Below, piece after piece: positions 55,580 to 64,000 of a DNA stretch of 64,000 bases (within the stretch, counting starts at the first letter, position 1; each line of letters opens with the position of its first letter). Position numbers and translations under genes: made by a program. The notes beneath the pieces are model-generated. The model had not been told where the DNA came from. It searched no databases and saw only the letters and a list, made by a program, of their open reading frames with translations. This stretch comes from Methylobacterium sp. Leaf117 (lineage in GTDB: Bacteria > Pseudomonadota > Alphaproteobacteria > Rhizobiales > Beijerinckiaceae). Where the stretch lies: contig NZ_LMNL01000001.1 of NCBI RefSeq assembly GCF_001422985.1, positions 720-64,719 on the forward strand, read 5' to 3'.

Positions 55580-56374
55580 ATGCACGCCTATCACCAGCTT
55601 CTCGAACGCATCCTCCGGGAGGGGGTGCGCAAGGACGACCGGACCGGTACCGGCACGCTCTCGGTGTTCGGGCACCAGATGCGCTTCGACCTCGGGCAGG
55701 GCTTTCCCCTGGTCACGACGAAGCAGCTCCACCTGCGCTCGATCATCCACGAATTGCTATGGTTCCTCACCGGCAATACCAACGTGCGGGCGCTCCAGGC
55801 CAACGGCGTCAGCATCTGGGATGAATGGGCCGACGCGAACGGCGACCTCGGCCCGGTCTACGGCCAGCAATGGCGGTCCTGGGTGAAACCCGACGGCGGC
55901 AGCGTCGACCAGATCGCCTGGGTGCTCGACGAGATCCGCCGCAACCCGGATTCGCGCCGCCTCATCGTCTCCGCCTGGAACCCGGCCGATCTCGACCGGA
56001 TGGCCCTGGCGCCGTGCCACTGCCTGTTCCAGTTCTACGTGGCGGAGGGGCGCCTCTCGTGCCAGCTCTACCAGCGCTCGGCCGACGTGTTCCTGGGCGT
56101 GCCCTTCAACATCGCCAGCTACGCCCTCCTCACCGCGATGATCGCGCAGGTGTCCGGGTTGATCCCCGGCGATTTCATCCACACCCTCGGCGATGCGCAC
56201 CTCTACGTGAACCACCTGGAGCAGGCCCGGCTGCAGCTCACGCGCGAGCATCGCCGGCTGCCCCGGCTCGTACTCAACCCCGCCGTGACCGCGCTGTCCG
56301 ACTTCCGCTTCGAGGACATCGCCGTGGAGGGCTATGCGCCGCATGCCGCCATCCGCGCTCCGGTGGCGGTCTGA
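55580..56374 (+). CDS. thyA: Thymidylate synthase
   Basis: 264 residues. Catalytic Cys146 is in [10 protein letters not shown], with [10 protein letters not shown] and [17 protein letters not shown] as expected. It makes dTMP from dUMP using 5,10-methylene-THF. The TGA overlaps the ATG of folA (TGATG), linking the enzyme that consumes THF to the one that regenerates it. Confidence 0.98.
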   Translation: MHAYHQLLERILREGVRKDDRTGTGTLSVFGHQMRFDLGQGFPLVTTKQLHLRSIIHELLWFLTGNTNVRALQANGVSIWDEWADANGDLGPVYGQQWRSWVKPDGGSVDQIAWVLDEIRRNPDSRRLIVSAWNPADLDRMALAPCHCLFQFYVAEGRLSCQLYQRSADVFLGVPFNIASYALLTAMIAQVSGLIPGDFIHTLGDAHLYVNHLEQARLQLTREHRRLPRLVLNPAVTALSDFRFEDIAVEGYAPHAAIRAPVAV

Positions 56375-56871
56375 TGGCCGTGCCCCGCATCACCCTCATC
56401 GCGGCGGTCGCCCGCAACGGCATCATCGGCCGCGACAACGACCTGATCTGGCGCCTGCGCAGCGACCTGCGCCGGTTCAAGGCCCTGACCATGGGCAAGC
56501 CCCTCCTGATGGGGCGCAAGACCTTCGCGTCGATCGGTCGTCCATTGCCCGGGCGGCGCACCATCGTGCTGACCCGGGATACCGGCTTCGCGGCGCCGGA
56601 CGTCGCCGTCGCCCATGACTGGACGGGCGCGCTCGCGGCGGCCGAGGGCGCGGACGAGCTGATGGTGGCCGGCGGCGGCGAGATCTACGCGCTGGCGCTG
56701 CCGCATGCCGACCGCATCCACCTCACCGAGGTCGATCTGGCGCCGGAGGGCGATACGGTGTTCCCGACCTTCGATCGCGCGCGCTATCGCGAGACCCACC
56801 GCGAGGCCCATCCGCCGGGGGAGCATGACGCCTGCGGCTTCAGCTTCGTCGATCTGGAGCGAGCCGGGTGA
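56374..56871 (+). CDS. folA: Dihydrofolate reductase
   Basis: 165 residues. Start [20 protein letters not shown]. Substrate and NADPH motifs are NDLIWRLRSDLRRFKALTMG, LMGRKTFASIGRPLPGR and VAGGGEIYALALP. It reduces dihydrofolate to THF with NADPH. Coupled to thyA by one-base overlap. Arg appears where many bacterial DHFRs have Pro in the W-x-P-x-D segment (IWRLRSDLRRF), a local variation. Confidence 0.96.
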   Translation: MAVPRITLIAAVARNGIIGRDNDLIWRLRSDLRRFKALTMGKPLLMGRKTFASIGRPLPGRRTIVLTRDTGFAAPDVAVAHDWTGALAAAEGADELMVAGGGEIYALALPHADRIHLTEVDLAPEGDTVFPTFDRARYRETHREAHPPGEHDACGFSFVDLERAG

Positions 56872-57146
56872 GGGACGCGACGCAGGCCGGTCCCGTAAAC
56901 CATTCCGGCGCGACCCATTGCGCATCGGGTTCCCATGCGGTTGTCTTTCGGCGGTCCGATGCCCAAGTGGCAATCTTGACAGGATTCGGTGCGCCCAGGC
57001 AGGTGCCAGGGTCGGGTCACGACGAGATCAATACTCTTGTCCACGCGGGGGAGATCCGGCCCGCCTCCTGAGGAGGCCGGGACGGAGAGCGCGGGTGGGC
57101 TTCGTGCGCGGCGCAGACGCTGCTGGAACAGGAGAGATCGGCGAGC

Positions 57147-58319
57147 ATGCCTTGGAGCAATCAGAGCGGCGGCGGTAGCGGCAACGGGGGAGGGCCCTGG
57201 GGCCGAGGCGGCGGCGGCAATGGCGGCGGGGGTGGCCCGTGGGGGAATGGCGGCGGCGGTGGCGGCAAGACCCCACCCGACCTCGAGGACCTGCTGCGCC
57301 GCAGCCAGGACCGGCTGCGCGGCGTGCTCCCCGGCGGGTCCTTCGGTGGCGGGCGCGGCCTGCTGGTGATCGGCGGCCTCCTGGTCGCGGGCTGGCTTCT
57401 CACCGGGTTCTACACCGTGGCACCCCAGCAGGTCGGCATCGAGACGGTGTTCGGTCGCTATCTCAGCACCACCGGCCAGGGCCTGAACTACAACTTCCCG
57501 GCCCCGATCGGCGCCGTGACCAAGCCGAATGTCGGTCAGGTCAACAGCGTGCAGATCGGCTACCGCGCCGGCTTCGGCAACCAGACCCGCACCGTCGACA
57601 AGCCCGAGGAGAGCCTGATGCTCACGGGTGACGAGAACATCGTCGACCTCGACTTCGAAGTGCAGTGGCGGATCAACCCCCTGAAGGCGTCCGACTTCGT
57701 CTTCAACCTCGAGAACCCCGAGGGCACGATCAAGGCCATCGCCGAGAGCGCGATGCGCGAGGTCGTCGGCCGGCGCAACATCCAGCCGATCCTGACCAAC
57801 GAACAGTCGAGCGTCGCCCAGGAGGTCCGGGAGATCACCCAGAAGGCCCTCGACGAATACGGCGCCGGTGTACGCATCGAACTCGTCCAGCTCGTCAGTG
57901 TCCAGCCTCCGCCGGAAGTGCGGCCCGCCTTCTTCGACGTGAACGCGGCGCAGCAGGATGCCGAGCGCGCCAAGAACGACGCGCGGACCTACGAGAGCCA
58001 GAAGGTGCCGCTCGCCAAGGGTGAGGCGCAGAAGATCATCCAGGCGGCGGAAGCCTACAAGACGCAGTCGACCGCCGACGCGACCGGTCAGGCCGCCCGC
58101 TTCACGCAGGTCTACGAGTCCTACAAGGTCGCCCCGGTGATCAGCCGCGAGCGCATCTTCCTCGAAACGATGGAGCGGGTCCTGGGCTCGGTCAACAAGG
58201 TGATCATCGATCAGAACGGGGCCGGCGCCGGTACGGGCGCCAGCGCCGCCGGCGTCCTGCCGGTGCTTCCGCTGACCGAGTTCGGTCCCCGCAACGCTGC
58301 CGGTGGAGTGGCCCGATGA
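57147..58319 (+). CDS. hflK: HflK, FtsH protease modulator (SPFH/band 7 family)
   Basis: 390 residues. The N-terminal 65 residues are almost pure Gly/Asn/Trp-rich (the known HflK low-complexity head). One TM follows at about 71-91 (LLVIGGLLVAGWLLTGFYTV), then the SPFH domain (QQVGIETVFGRYLSTTGQGL and QWRINPLKASDFVFNLENPE) and a coiled-coil. HflK and HflC form a periplasm-facing cage around FtsH and limit membrane-protein degradation. The SD AGGAGAG precedes the ATG, and the stop overlaps hflC by 4 bases. Confidence 0.96.
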   Translation: MPWSNQSGGGSGNGGGPWGRGGGGNGGGGGPWGNGGGGGGKTPPDLEDLLRRSQDRLRGVLPGGSFGGGRGLLVIGGLLVAGWLLTGFYTVAPQQVGIETVFGRYLSTTGQGLNYNFPAPIGAVTKPNVGQVNSVQIGYRAGFGNQTRTVDKPEESLMLTGDENIVDLDFEVQWRINPLKASDFVFNLENPEGTIKAIAESAMREVVGRRNIQPILTNEQSSVAQEVREITQKALDEYGAGVRIELVQLVSVQPPPEVRPAFFDVNAAQQDAERAKNDARTYESQKVPLAKGEAQKIIQAAEAYKTQSTADATGQAARFTQVYESYKVAPVISRERIFLETMERVLGSVNKVIIDQNGAGAGTGASAAGVLPVLPLTEFGPRNAAGGVAR

Positions 58320-59278
58320 ACAATCAGACCCTCCGCACCGGCCTGATGATCGCCGCCGCCGCCCTGGTGGTCGGCCTCTACGCGTCGGTCTTCACCGTCG
58401 GCCAGATGCAGCAGGCCCTGGTGCTGCGCTTCGGCGGCGTCCGCGCCGTCCTGAACCAGACCGGCACCGACAAGCCCGGCCTCTACTTCAAGCTTCCGTT
58501 CCTCGAGAACGTGGTGCTGTTCGACAAGCGGGTGCTCGACCTCGATCTGCCGGTCCAGACCCTGCTCACCACCGACCGCCAGAACCTCGAGGTGGACGCC
58601 TTCGCGCGCTACCGGATCATCGATCCGCTGAAGTTCTACCAGTCGGCCAACAACATCGCCCGCGCCAACACCCTGCTGGCGAGCTTCACCAACTCGGCCC
58701 TGCGCAACCTGCTCGCCCGCTCCACCCGTGACGCCATCGTGCGGACGCAGCGCGCCGAGCTGATGAACCAGATCCAGGCCGACGTGAACCGGCAGGCGAA
58801 GGAGCTCGGCGTCGAGATCGTCGATCTGCGCATGACCCGCGTCGATCTGCCGGCTCAGAACAGCTCGGCGGTCTACAAGCGCATGACGACGGAGCGCCAG
58901 CGTGAGGCGGCCGACATCCGCGCCACCGGCGAGCAGGCGGCGGTCACCATCAAGGCCAAGGCGGACCGTGACGTGACGGTGCTGCTCTCGGAGGCCAACC
59001 AGACCGCCGAGACCCTGCGTGGTCAGGGCGACGCGGACAAGAACCGCATCCTGGCGGAAGCCTACGGCAAGGACGCGGGCTTCTTCAGCTTCTTCCGCTC
59101 GATGCAGGCCTATGAGACCGGTCTGAAGGGCTCCGACACCCGATTGGTGATCAGCCCGTCCTCGGACTTCTTCCGCTACTTCAGCGATCCGCAGGGCAGG
59201 ACCCCGGCGAGCCCGGCAGCACGCACCCGCGCTCCGGCCGAGCCCGGTACCACCGGTTCGACGGGCGCCACCCGCTGA
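58316..59278 (+). CDS. hflC: HflC, FtsH protease modulator (SPFH/band 7 family)
   Basis: 320 residues. N-terminal TM about 8-27, SPFH domain (VGQMQQALVLRFGGVRAVLN; FKLPFLENVVLFDKRVLDLD; YRIIDPLKFYQSANN) and conserved EAYGKDAGFFSFFRSMQAYE near the C-terminus. A Pro/Ala/Thr-rich tail ends the protein. It partners HflK at the inner membrane; the ATGA overlap enforces equal synthesis. The Do protease gene follows about 120 bp later. Confidence 0.96.
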   Translation: MNNQTLRTGLMIAAAALVVGLYASVFTVGQMQQALVLRFGGVRAVLNQTGTDKPGLYFKLPFLENVVLFDKRVLDLDLPVQTLLTTDRQNLEVDAFARYRIIDPLKFYQSANNIARANTLLASFTNSALRNLLARSTRDAIVRTQRAELMNQIQADVNRQAKELGVEIVDLRMTRVDLPAQNSSAVYKRMTTERQREAADIRATGEQAAVTIKAKADRDVTVLLSEANQTAETLRGQGDADKNRILAEAYGKDAGFFSFFRSMQAYETGLKGSDTRLVISPSSDFFRYFSDPQGRTPASPAARTRAPAEPGTTGSTGATR

Positions 59279-59399
59279 AGCGGGTGACGTGATCCTGCCG
59301 AAACGACCCTGGTACGACATGTCCGGCGGCGGCCTTTGGTCCGCCGCCGGACTCTTGATCGGCGGACGGTGGGGACGATCTAAGAGCGTCCCGAGAGAG

Positions 59400-60953
59400 A
59401 TGAGGTCGACCATGGTCCCCGTTGCGAGCGCCGTCCGGGCGCCCCGTTCCCGAGCGCTCCACTGCAGCCTGCGCTCGGTCCTGATGGCCGCCACGCTGGC
59501 GACCTCCGTCTCGGTCATGGGCCTCGCCGCCCCCGCCTACGCCAAGGGACCGGAATCGCTGGCCGATCTCGCCGATCAGGTCACCGACGCGGTGGTGAAC
59601 ATCTCGGCCTCGACCACCGTCGACGCCCGACCCAACACCCGCTCGGGTCCCCAGCTGCCGCAGGGCACGCCGTTCGAGGACCTGTTCGAGGAATTCTTCA
59701 ACAAGCGCGGTCAGCGTGGCGGCGGCGGCGACCGCAGCGAGGCCGACCGGCCGAAGCCGCAGCAGCGCAAGTCGAATTCCCTCGGCTCGGGCTTCATCAT
59801 CGATGCCTCCGGCATCGTGGTGACCAACAACCACGTCATCGGCGACGCCAACGACATCCAGGTCATCCTCCACAACGGCACCAAGCTGAAGGCCGAGATC
59901 ATCGGCAAGGATGCCAAGATCGATCTGGCGGTGCTGCGGGTGAAGCCGGAGCCGAACAAGCCCCTGAAGGCGGTCCCGTTCGGTGATTCGGAGAAGATGC
60001 GCCCGGGCGACTGGGTCATCGCCATCGGCAACCCGTTCGGCCTCGGTGGCTCGGTCTCGGCCGGCATCGTCTCGGCGCGCGGCCGCAACATCGAATCCGG
60101 CCCGTACGACAACTACATCCAGACGGATGCGGCCATCAACAAGGGCAATTCCGGCGGACCGCTGTTCAACATGAACGGTGAAGTCATCGGCATCAACACC
60201 GCCATCCTGTCGCCCACCGGCGGCTCGGTCGGGATCGGCTTCGCGGTGCCCTCGAACAACGCCGCGCAGGTCATCGACCAGCTGCGGGAGTTCGGGGAGG
60301 TCCGTCGCGGCTGGCTCGGCGTCCGTATCCAAAACGTTGACGAGACGACGGCCGAGGCCCTCGACATGAAGGACGGCGTCAAAGGCGCGCTCGTGGCCGG
60401 CGTCGACGAGAAGGGCCCCGCCAAGGCGGCGGGTCTCGAGATCGGCGACGTCATCGTCAAGTTCAACGGCACGGCCGTGAAGTCGTCGAGCGACCTGCCG
60501 CGCATCGTCGCCTCGACGCCGGTCGGCAAGACGGTGGACGTGCTGGTCATCCGCAAGGGCGCCGAGACGACGAAGTCCGTCACCCTGGGCCGCCTGGAGG
60601 ATACGGAGAAGCCGACGCTCGCCAGCGTCAAGCAGCCCGAGGCGGAGAGCGCCGTCCGTCAGGTGCTCGGGCTCAACCTGTCCGGCATCACCGACGAGGC
60701 GCGCAAGCGCTTCAGCCTGAAGGACAGCCTGAAGGGCGTGCTCGTCACCCGCGTCGACCCGAACTCGACGGCGGCCGACAAGCAGATCAAGCCCGGCGAA
60801 GTCATCGTCGAGGTCGGCCAGGAGGCGGTCAGCGCCCCAGCCGACGTGACCAAGCGCATCGACCAGCTCAAGAAGGACGGCCGCAAGTCCGTCCTGCTCC
60901 TGGTCGCCAGCGCGAGCGGTGACGTCCGCTTCGTGGCGCTTGGGATCGACTGA
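59400..60953 (+). CDS. degP: Do/DegP-family periplasmic serine protease
   Basis: 517 residues from ATG 59400; ATG 59412 is almost as good and earlier in-frame codons exist. Signal peptide to about residue 48 (MGLAAPAYAKG). Catalytic triad His145 (TNNHVIG), Asp175 (KIDLAVL) and Ser251 (NKGNSGGPLF) are intact. PDZ1 is about 310-400 and PDZ2 about 420-510. It degrades or holds misfolded periplasmic proteins. In the hflK-hflC-degP order typical of the group, it may be co-transcribed with hflKC. It ends at a strong terminator. Confidence 0.95.
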   Translation: MRSTMVPVASAVRAPRSRALHCSLRSVLMAATLATSVSVMGLAAPAYAKGPESLADLADQVTDAVVNISASTTVDARPNTRSGPQLPQGTPFEDLFEEFFNKRGQRGGGGDRSEADRPKPQQRKSNSLGSGFIIDASGIVVTNNHVIGDANDIQVILHNGTKLKAEIIGKDAKIDLAVLRVKPEPNKPLKAVPFGDSEKMRPGDWVIAIGNPFGLGGSVSAGIVSARGRNIESGPYDNYIQTDAAINKGNSGGPLFNMNGEVIGINTAILSPTGGSVGIGFAVPSNNAAQVIDQLREFGEVRRGWLGVRIQNVDETTAEALDMKDGVKGALVAGVDEKGPAKAAGLEIGDVIVKFNGTAVKSSSDLPRIVASTPVGKTVDVLVIRKGAETTKSVTLGRLEDTEKPTLASVKQPEAESAVRQVLGLNLSGITDEARKRFSLKDSLKGVLVTRVDPNSTAADKQIKPGEVIVEVGQEAVSAPADVTKRIDQLKKDGRKSVLLLVASASGDVRFVALGID

Positions 60954-60981
60954 TCGTCGAAACGACTCTGTGGATACCAAG

Positions 60982-61007
60982 CCGCCGCCCGAGAGGGCGG
61001 CGGTTTT
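60982..61007 (+). terminator. Rho-independent terminator after degP
   Basis: Stem CCGCCGCCC (60982-60990) / GGGCGGCGG (60995-61003), loop GAGA, then TTTTGTCTTGTC. It lies 28 bases past the degP stop. Confidence 0.92.
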
Positions 61008-61070
61008 GTCTTGTCCAGGGGAGCGCTTCCCCTCCCTGTTAGGGGAAGGGCGATTGTCGATGGCATTACA

Positions 61071-61110
61071 CCGTCATTCCGGGGCGCCGAAGGCGACCCC
61101 GGAATGACGG
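61071..61110. repeat. Dispersed palindromic repeat, copy C (compact form)
   Basis: Near-perfect 18-base arms CCGTCATTCCGGGGCGCC (61071-61088) and GGCGACCCCGGAATGACGG (61092-61110) with a short loop. It is the outer arms of copy A joined directly. It sits between the convergent degP and serB genes and may terminate serB. Confidence 0.9.
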
Positions 61111-61127
61111 AGCGGTGCCCGCTGCGC

Positions 61128-62024
61128 TCAGCCCACGAACTCGGCCGACGCATAGCCCTGCAGATACAGTAGCGCCGTCAGGTCGCCATGGTCGATGCGG
61201 ACCTGGGCGGCGGCGGCCACCTTCGGCTTGGCCCGGAAGGCGACGCCGAGGCCCGCCTCGTGCAGCATGTCGAGGTCGTTGGCGCCGTCGCCCACCGCAA
61301 GGGTCTCGGACCGATCGAGACCGAAGCGCGTGCGAAGGTTGATCAGCGTCGCACGCTTCGTCTCCTTGTCGACGATCGGCTCGATCACCTCGCCGGTGAG
61401 GTGCCCGTCCCGTACGCCGAGGGTGGTGGCGTGGGCCTCGTCGAACCCGATCTGCGCAGAGACCGGTCCGGTGAACAGGGTGAAGCCGCCCGAGATCAGG
61501 CAGGTGTGGGTGCCGTGCGCCTTCATGGTCTGCACCAGCGTGCGGCCGCCGGGCGTGAGTGTGATGCGCTCGGCGATCAGCGCATCGATCCGGCCCACGG
61601 GCACGTCGCGCAGGAGCGCGACCCGCTCGCGCAGGGCCGGGCCGAACGCGATCTCACCCTGCATCGCCCGCTCGGTGATCGCCGCGACGCGATCCTTGAG
61701 GCCGATGGTCTCGGCGAGTTCGTCGATGCATTCCTGCTCGATCATGGTCGAATCCATGTCGGCCAGGAACAGGCGCTTGCGCCGGTGCGGGCCGGCCTCG
61801 ATCACCGCCACGTCGATCGGCTCGGAGGCCAGGGCCGCGCGCAGGCGCCGGGCCAGGGCCGGCGCATCGGCGGGCGCGCCCGGCAGCAGCACCTCGGCGG
61901 CGACCTCGCCGTGCAGGATGCGGGGCTGATGTTCGGTGCGCATCACCGCGCGGGTCTCGGCCAGCACCGCATCGGTGATGGCGGGGCGGCTCTCGTTTGC
62001 TATCAGGATCGCGACGAGGGTCAT
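61128..62024 (-). CDS. serB: Phosphoserine phosphatase SerB
   Basis: 298 residues from ATG 62024 ([20 protein letters not shown]). N-terminal ACT-like domain, then the HAD motif [17 protein letters not shown] (catalytic Asp pair), [20 protein letters not shown] (motif II Ser) and the Lys/Asp motifs [11 protein letters not shown] and [19 protein letters not shown]. It dephosphorylates L-phosphoserine in the last step of serine synthesis. In a methylotroph, serine also feeds the serine cycle, but that link is inference. Its start is only 19 bp from the miaA start in the opposite direction. Confidence 0.96.
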   Translation of the reverse strand: MTLVAILIANESRPAITDAVLAETRAVMRTEHQPRILHGEVAAEVLLPGAPADAPALARRLRAALASEPIDVAVIEAGPHRRKRLFLADMDSTMIEQECIDELAETIGLKDRVAAITERAMQGEIAFGPALRERVALLRDVPVGRIDALIAERITLTPGGRTLVQTMKAHGTHTCLISGGFTLFTGPVSAQIGFDEAHATTLGVRDGHLTGEVIEPIVDKETKRATLINLRTRFGLDRSETLAVGDGANDLDMLHEAGLGVAFRAKPKVAAAAQVRIDHGDLTALLYLQGYASAEFVG

Positions 62025-62043
62025 CCGGGAGCTTTCCACGCCA

Positions 62044-63006
62044 GTGTCGCCGGTCCTACAACGCCCACACGCGCAGGTTCTGCCGGCGGCGATCCTCATC
62101 GCAGGGCCGACCGCCTCGGGCAAGTCGGGCCTGGCGCTGGCGCTCGCGCGCGATCTCGACGGGGTGGTGATCAACACCGACTCGATGCAGGTCTATGCCG
62201 ATCTGCGCCGCCTGTCCGCCCGCCCGAGCGCGGAGGAGGAAGCGCTGGCCCCGCACCGGCTCTACGGCCACGTCGACGGAGCGGAGAACTACTCGGCCGG
62301 ACACTTCGCCCGCGAGGCCGAGCCGCTGATCAAATCGCTGCGCGGCGAGGGCCGCCCGCCGGTCTTCGTCGGCGGCACCGGCCTGTATTTCCGGGCGCTG
62401 GAGGAGGGGCTGTCCGAGCTGCCCCCGGTGCCGGATGCGGTCCGGTCGGCCGTGCGGGCCCGGGCCGAGGGACGGGCGACCGAAGACCTGCATGCCGAAC
62501 TCGCGCTCTGCGATCCGGCCGGCGCGCTCGGGCTTCGCCCCAGCGACCGGGCGCGGGTGATGCGCGCCCTGGAGGTCTTCGCGGCCACCGGCCGGCCCAT
62601 CGCCGATTTTCACGGGGCACGCCAACCCGGACCGCTCGCCGGCCTGCCCCTGCTCAAGCTGTTCCTGGCGCCCGAGCGCGAGACCCTGCGGCGAGCCATC
62701 GATAGGCGGTTCGAGGCGATGATCGCCGGGGGGGCGCTCGACGAGGTCGCGGCCCTGCGCGACCGCCGCCTCGACCCGATGCTGCCGATCATGCGCGCCC
62801 ACGGCGTGCCGGGCCTGATCGCCCATCTCGACGGCGCGCTGACCCGTGAGGAGGCGATCCGGCGCGGGCAGGGCGACACCCGGCGCTATGCCAAGCGGCA
62901 GTTCACCTGGTTCCGCCACCAGATGGGGGCCGACTGGCTCTGGACCCCACCCGAGGAGGCTCTCGGGCGGGCGCGGGCGCTGCTCACGTCTCCAGGCGTG
63001 CGATGA
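62044..63006 (+). CDS. miaA: tRNA dimethylallyltransferase MiaA
   Basis: 320 residues from GTG 62044, chosen because the conserved part begins [20 protein letters not shown] and the upstream in-frame codons back to 61936 lie inside serB. P-loop [33 protein letters not shown] and the C-terminal RQFTWFRHQ are present. It prenylates A37 of tRNAs that read UNN codons. The start is only 19 bp from the serB start on the other strand, so the 5' regions overlap. The 3' end overlaps the convergent dehydrogenase gene by 23 bases. Confidence 0.94.
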   Translation: MSPVLQRPHAQVLPAAILIAGPTASGKSGLALALARDLDGVVINTDSMQVYADLRRLSARPSAEEEALAPHRLYGHVDGAENYSAGHFAREAEPLIKSLRGEGRPPVFVGGTGLYFRALEEGLSELPPVPDAVRSAVRARAEGRATEDLHAELALCDPAGALGLRPSDRARVMRALEVFAATGRPIADFHGARQPGPLAGLPLLKLFLAPERETLRRAIDRRFEAMIAGGALDEVAALRDRRLDPMLPIMRAHGVPGLIAHLDGALTREEAIRRGQGDTRRYAKRQFTWFRHQMGADWLWTPPEEALGRARALLTSPGVR

Positions 63007-63850
63007 GGGACGAAGTGTCCCAGCGATTGCCCCCCATGGCCTGTACGTCGGCGTAGAACTGGTCGACGAGGGCAGTGACGGGCAATTGCGCGCCGTTGCG
63101 GCGGGCTTCGGCGAGCAGGATGCCGAGATCCTTGCGCATCCAGTCGACGGCGAAGCCGAAATCGAACGTGCCCGCGTTCATGGTCTTGCCGCGGTTCTCC
63201 ATCTGCCAGGAGCCGGCGGCGCCTTTCGAGATGACCTCCAGCACGGCCTCGACATCGAGGTCCGCCCGCTTGGCGAAGTGCACCGCCTCGGACAGGCCCT
63301 GGACGAGGCCCGCGATGGCGATCTGGTTGACCATCTTGGTGAGTTGGCCGGAGCCCGACGGACCCATCAGGCGGCTGGCGCGGGCAAAGCACAGAATCGC
63401 GGATTCGACCTTCGCGTAGGTCTCAGGCTCGCCGCCGCACATCACGGTGAGCGCCGCGTTCTCGGCCCCGGCCTGTCCGCCCGAGACGGGCGCATCGATG
63501 AAGCCGAGGCCGGCGGTCTTGGCGGCATCGGCGAGTTCGCGGGCGACCTCGGCCGAGGCGGTGGTGTGGTCGACGAAGATCGCGCCCGGCTCCATGCCGG
63601 CGAAGGCGCCATCGTCGCCGAGGGTGACGCTGCGCAGATCGGCGTCGTTGCCGACGCAGGCGAACACGATGGCCTGGCCCTTGGCGGCCTCGCGCGGGGT
63701 GGCGGCGAAGGCGCCGCCCTGCGCGGCGACCCAGGCCTCGGCCTTGGCGGTGGTGCGGTTGTAGACCGTGACCTCGTGGCCCTTGGCGGCGAGGTGGCGG
63801 GCCATCGGGCCGCCCATCACGCCGAGCCCCAGAAACGCGACCTTCGCCAT
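62984..63850 (-). CDS. NAD(P)-dependent beta-hydroxyacid dehydrogenase (3-hydroxyisobutyrate / tartronate semialdehyde reductase family)
   Basis: 288 residues from ATG 63850, the third of three consecutive ATGs (63856, 63853, 63850). GGGG is best spaced for the last, and homologues start [10 protein letters not shown]. Rossmann [12 protein letters not shown], then [19 protein letters not shown] and the catalytic Lys in [16 protein letters not shown]. The family includes 3-hydroxyisobutyrate dehydrogenase, tartronate semialdehyde reductase and glyoxylate reductase, so the substrate is unresolved. Its 3' end overlaps miaA by 23 bp. A short palindrome lies upstream of the start. Confidence 0.9.
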   Translation of the reverse strand: MAKVAFLGLGVMGGPMARHLAAKGHEVTVYNRTTAKAEAWVAAQGGAFAATPREAAKGQAIVFACVGNDADLRSVTLGDDGAFAGMEPGAIFVDHTTASAEVARELADAAKTAGLGFIDAPVSGGQAGAENAALTVMCGGEPETYAKVESAILCFARASRLMGPSGSGQLTKMVNQIAIAGLVQGLSEAVHFAKRADLDVEAVLEVISKGAAGSWQMENRGKTMNAGTFDFGFAVDWMRKDLGILLAEARRNGAQLPVTALVDQFYADVQAMGGNRWDTSSLIARLET

Positions 63851-63864
63851 CATCATCCCCGTTT

Positions 63865-63877
63865 GTATCCTGAATAC
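63865..63877. promoter_or_regulatory. Possible operator palindrome upstream of the dehydrogenase gene
   Basis: GTAT, 5 bases, ATAC (63865-63877), 14 bases before ATG 63850 on the minus strand. GntR-type operators share the GTAT/ATAC form, but a 4-base arm is weak evidence. Confidence 0.3.
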
Positions 63878-63926
63878 GATCGGGGTCTAGGAGCGATGCT
63901 GGCGAGCGTCAAACGTTCGCGAACGC

Positions 63927-64000
63927 TTATCCGCCGGTGACGCTCATGTGGCGCGGCACGGCGGCCGGGCGCGCCCGCTCGATGACGAAGTCGTGGCCCT
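63927..64000 (-). CDS. C-terminus of an unidentified protein, cut off by the window edge
   Basis: 24 codons on the minus strand ending at TAA (63929-63927). The visible end reads GHDFVIERARPAAVPRHMSV then TGG. The codon bias matches the neighbours and the frame is open to the window edge, so a real gene is likely. Too little is visible to name it. A 12-bp palindrome CGTTCGCGAACG (63914-63925) follows the stop. Confidence 0.55.
   Translation of the reverse strand, partial: GHDFVIERARPAAVPRHMSVTGG

Noticed and set aside
56872..57146. Riboswitch or small gene between folA and hflK
   Set aside because: Only a short hairpin (GCCTCC TGA GGAGGC, 57063-57077) and no known aptamer pattern or supportable ORF.

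Overview
The window is high-GC, gene-dense DNA from an alphaproteobacterium. The gene set (fumC-DUF4169-RHH-sspB, thyA-folA-hflK-hflC-degP-serB-miaA, hemF, hslV/hslU, groESL under a CIRCE element) fits the Hyphomicrobiales. The style of the porin, DUF1127 and DUF2157 proteins makes Methylobacterium/Methylorubrum the best guess. That genus assignment is an inference; no rRNA is present to confirm it.

Layout. 1-4.9 kb: truncated outer-membrane beta-barrel gene, pgeF, a coiled-coil protein, a very small gene with an extraordinary ribosome-binding site, a Rieske oxygenase and a NAPE-PLD-like hydrolase. 5-14.4 kb (all minus strand): hslU, a DUF2157 membrane protein, a chemoreceptor, hslV, then a translationally coupled hemF / SUFU-like / RecD-like helicase set, a YiaA-type membrane protein, a PspA-like protein and trmL. 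14.5-16.9 kb: an ABC exporter and a DUF1127 protein. 17-32.2 kb: an exopolysaccharide locus of Wzx/Wzy type. It has a beta-helix protein, UDP-glucose dehydrogenase, UDP-xylose synthase, a Wzz/GumC-like co-polymerase whose kinase domain looks dead, a ligase/polymerase, a flippase, a FemAB-like protein, a polysaccharide deacetylase, two GT4 glycosyltransferases and a WecG/TagA-type transferase. No initiating phosphoglycosyltransferase is visible. 32.2-38.8 kb: dps, tRNA-Thr(CGU), terB-lrgA-lrgB, an SbmA/BacA-like ABC transporter, a small secreted Cys protein and a 2OG oxygenase. 39-49.5 kb: the DUF1800/DUF1501 secreted pair, groEL-groES with CIRCE, a CorA-type transporter, an orphan flippase and glcE/glcF without an adjacent glcD. 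49.5-64 kb: housekeeping genes interrupted by a cytochrome P450.

How the parts work together. The EPS locus supplies UDP-glucuronate and UDP-xylose and carries assembly and export functions. Protein quality control is heavily represented: HslVU, GroESL, HflKC, a Do-family protease, the SspB adaptor and PspA. Central and one-carbon-linked metabolism appears as fumarase, glycolate oxidase subunits, thymidylate synthase/DHFR and serine synthesis.

The most unusual signals are mostly small. (i) A 23-codon ORF on the minus strand follows a 17-base perfect match to the complement of the 16S rRNA 3' tail. (ii) A large hairpin abuts the start codon of the chemoreceptor between hslV and hslU. (iii) A dispersed palindromic intergenic repeat family has at least three or four copies. 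(iv) 15- or 18-bp in-frame tandem duplications recur near the 5' ends of genes. (v) A SUFU-domain gene is overlapped on both sides by hemF and a helicase. I found no CRISPR array, transposase or integrase. All similarity statements come from reading motifs, not from database searches.
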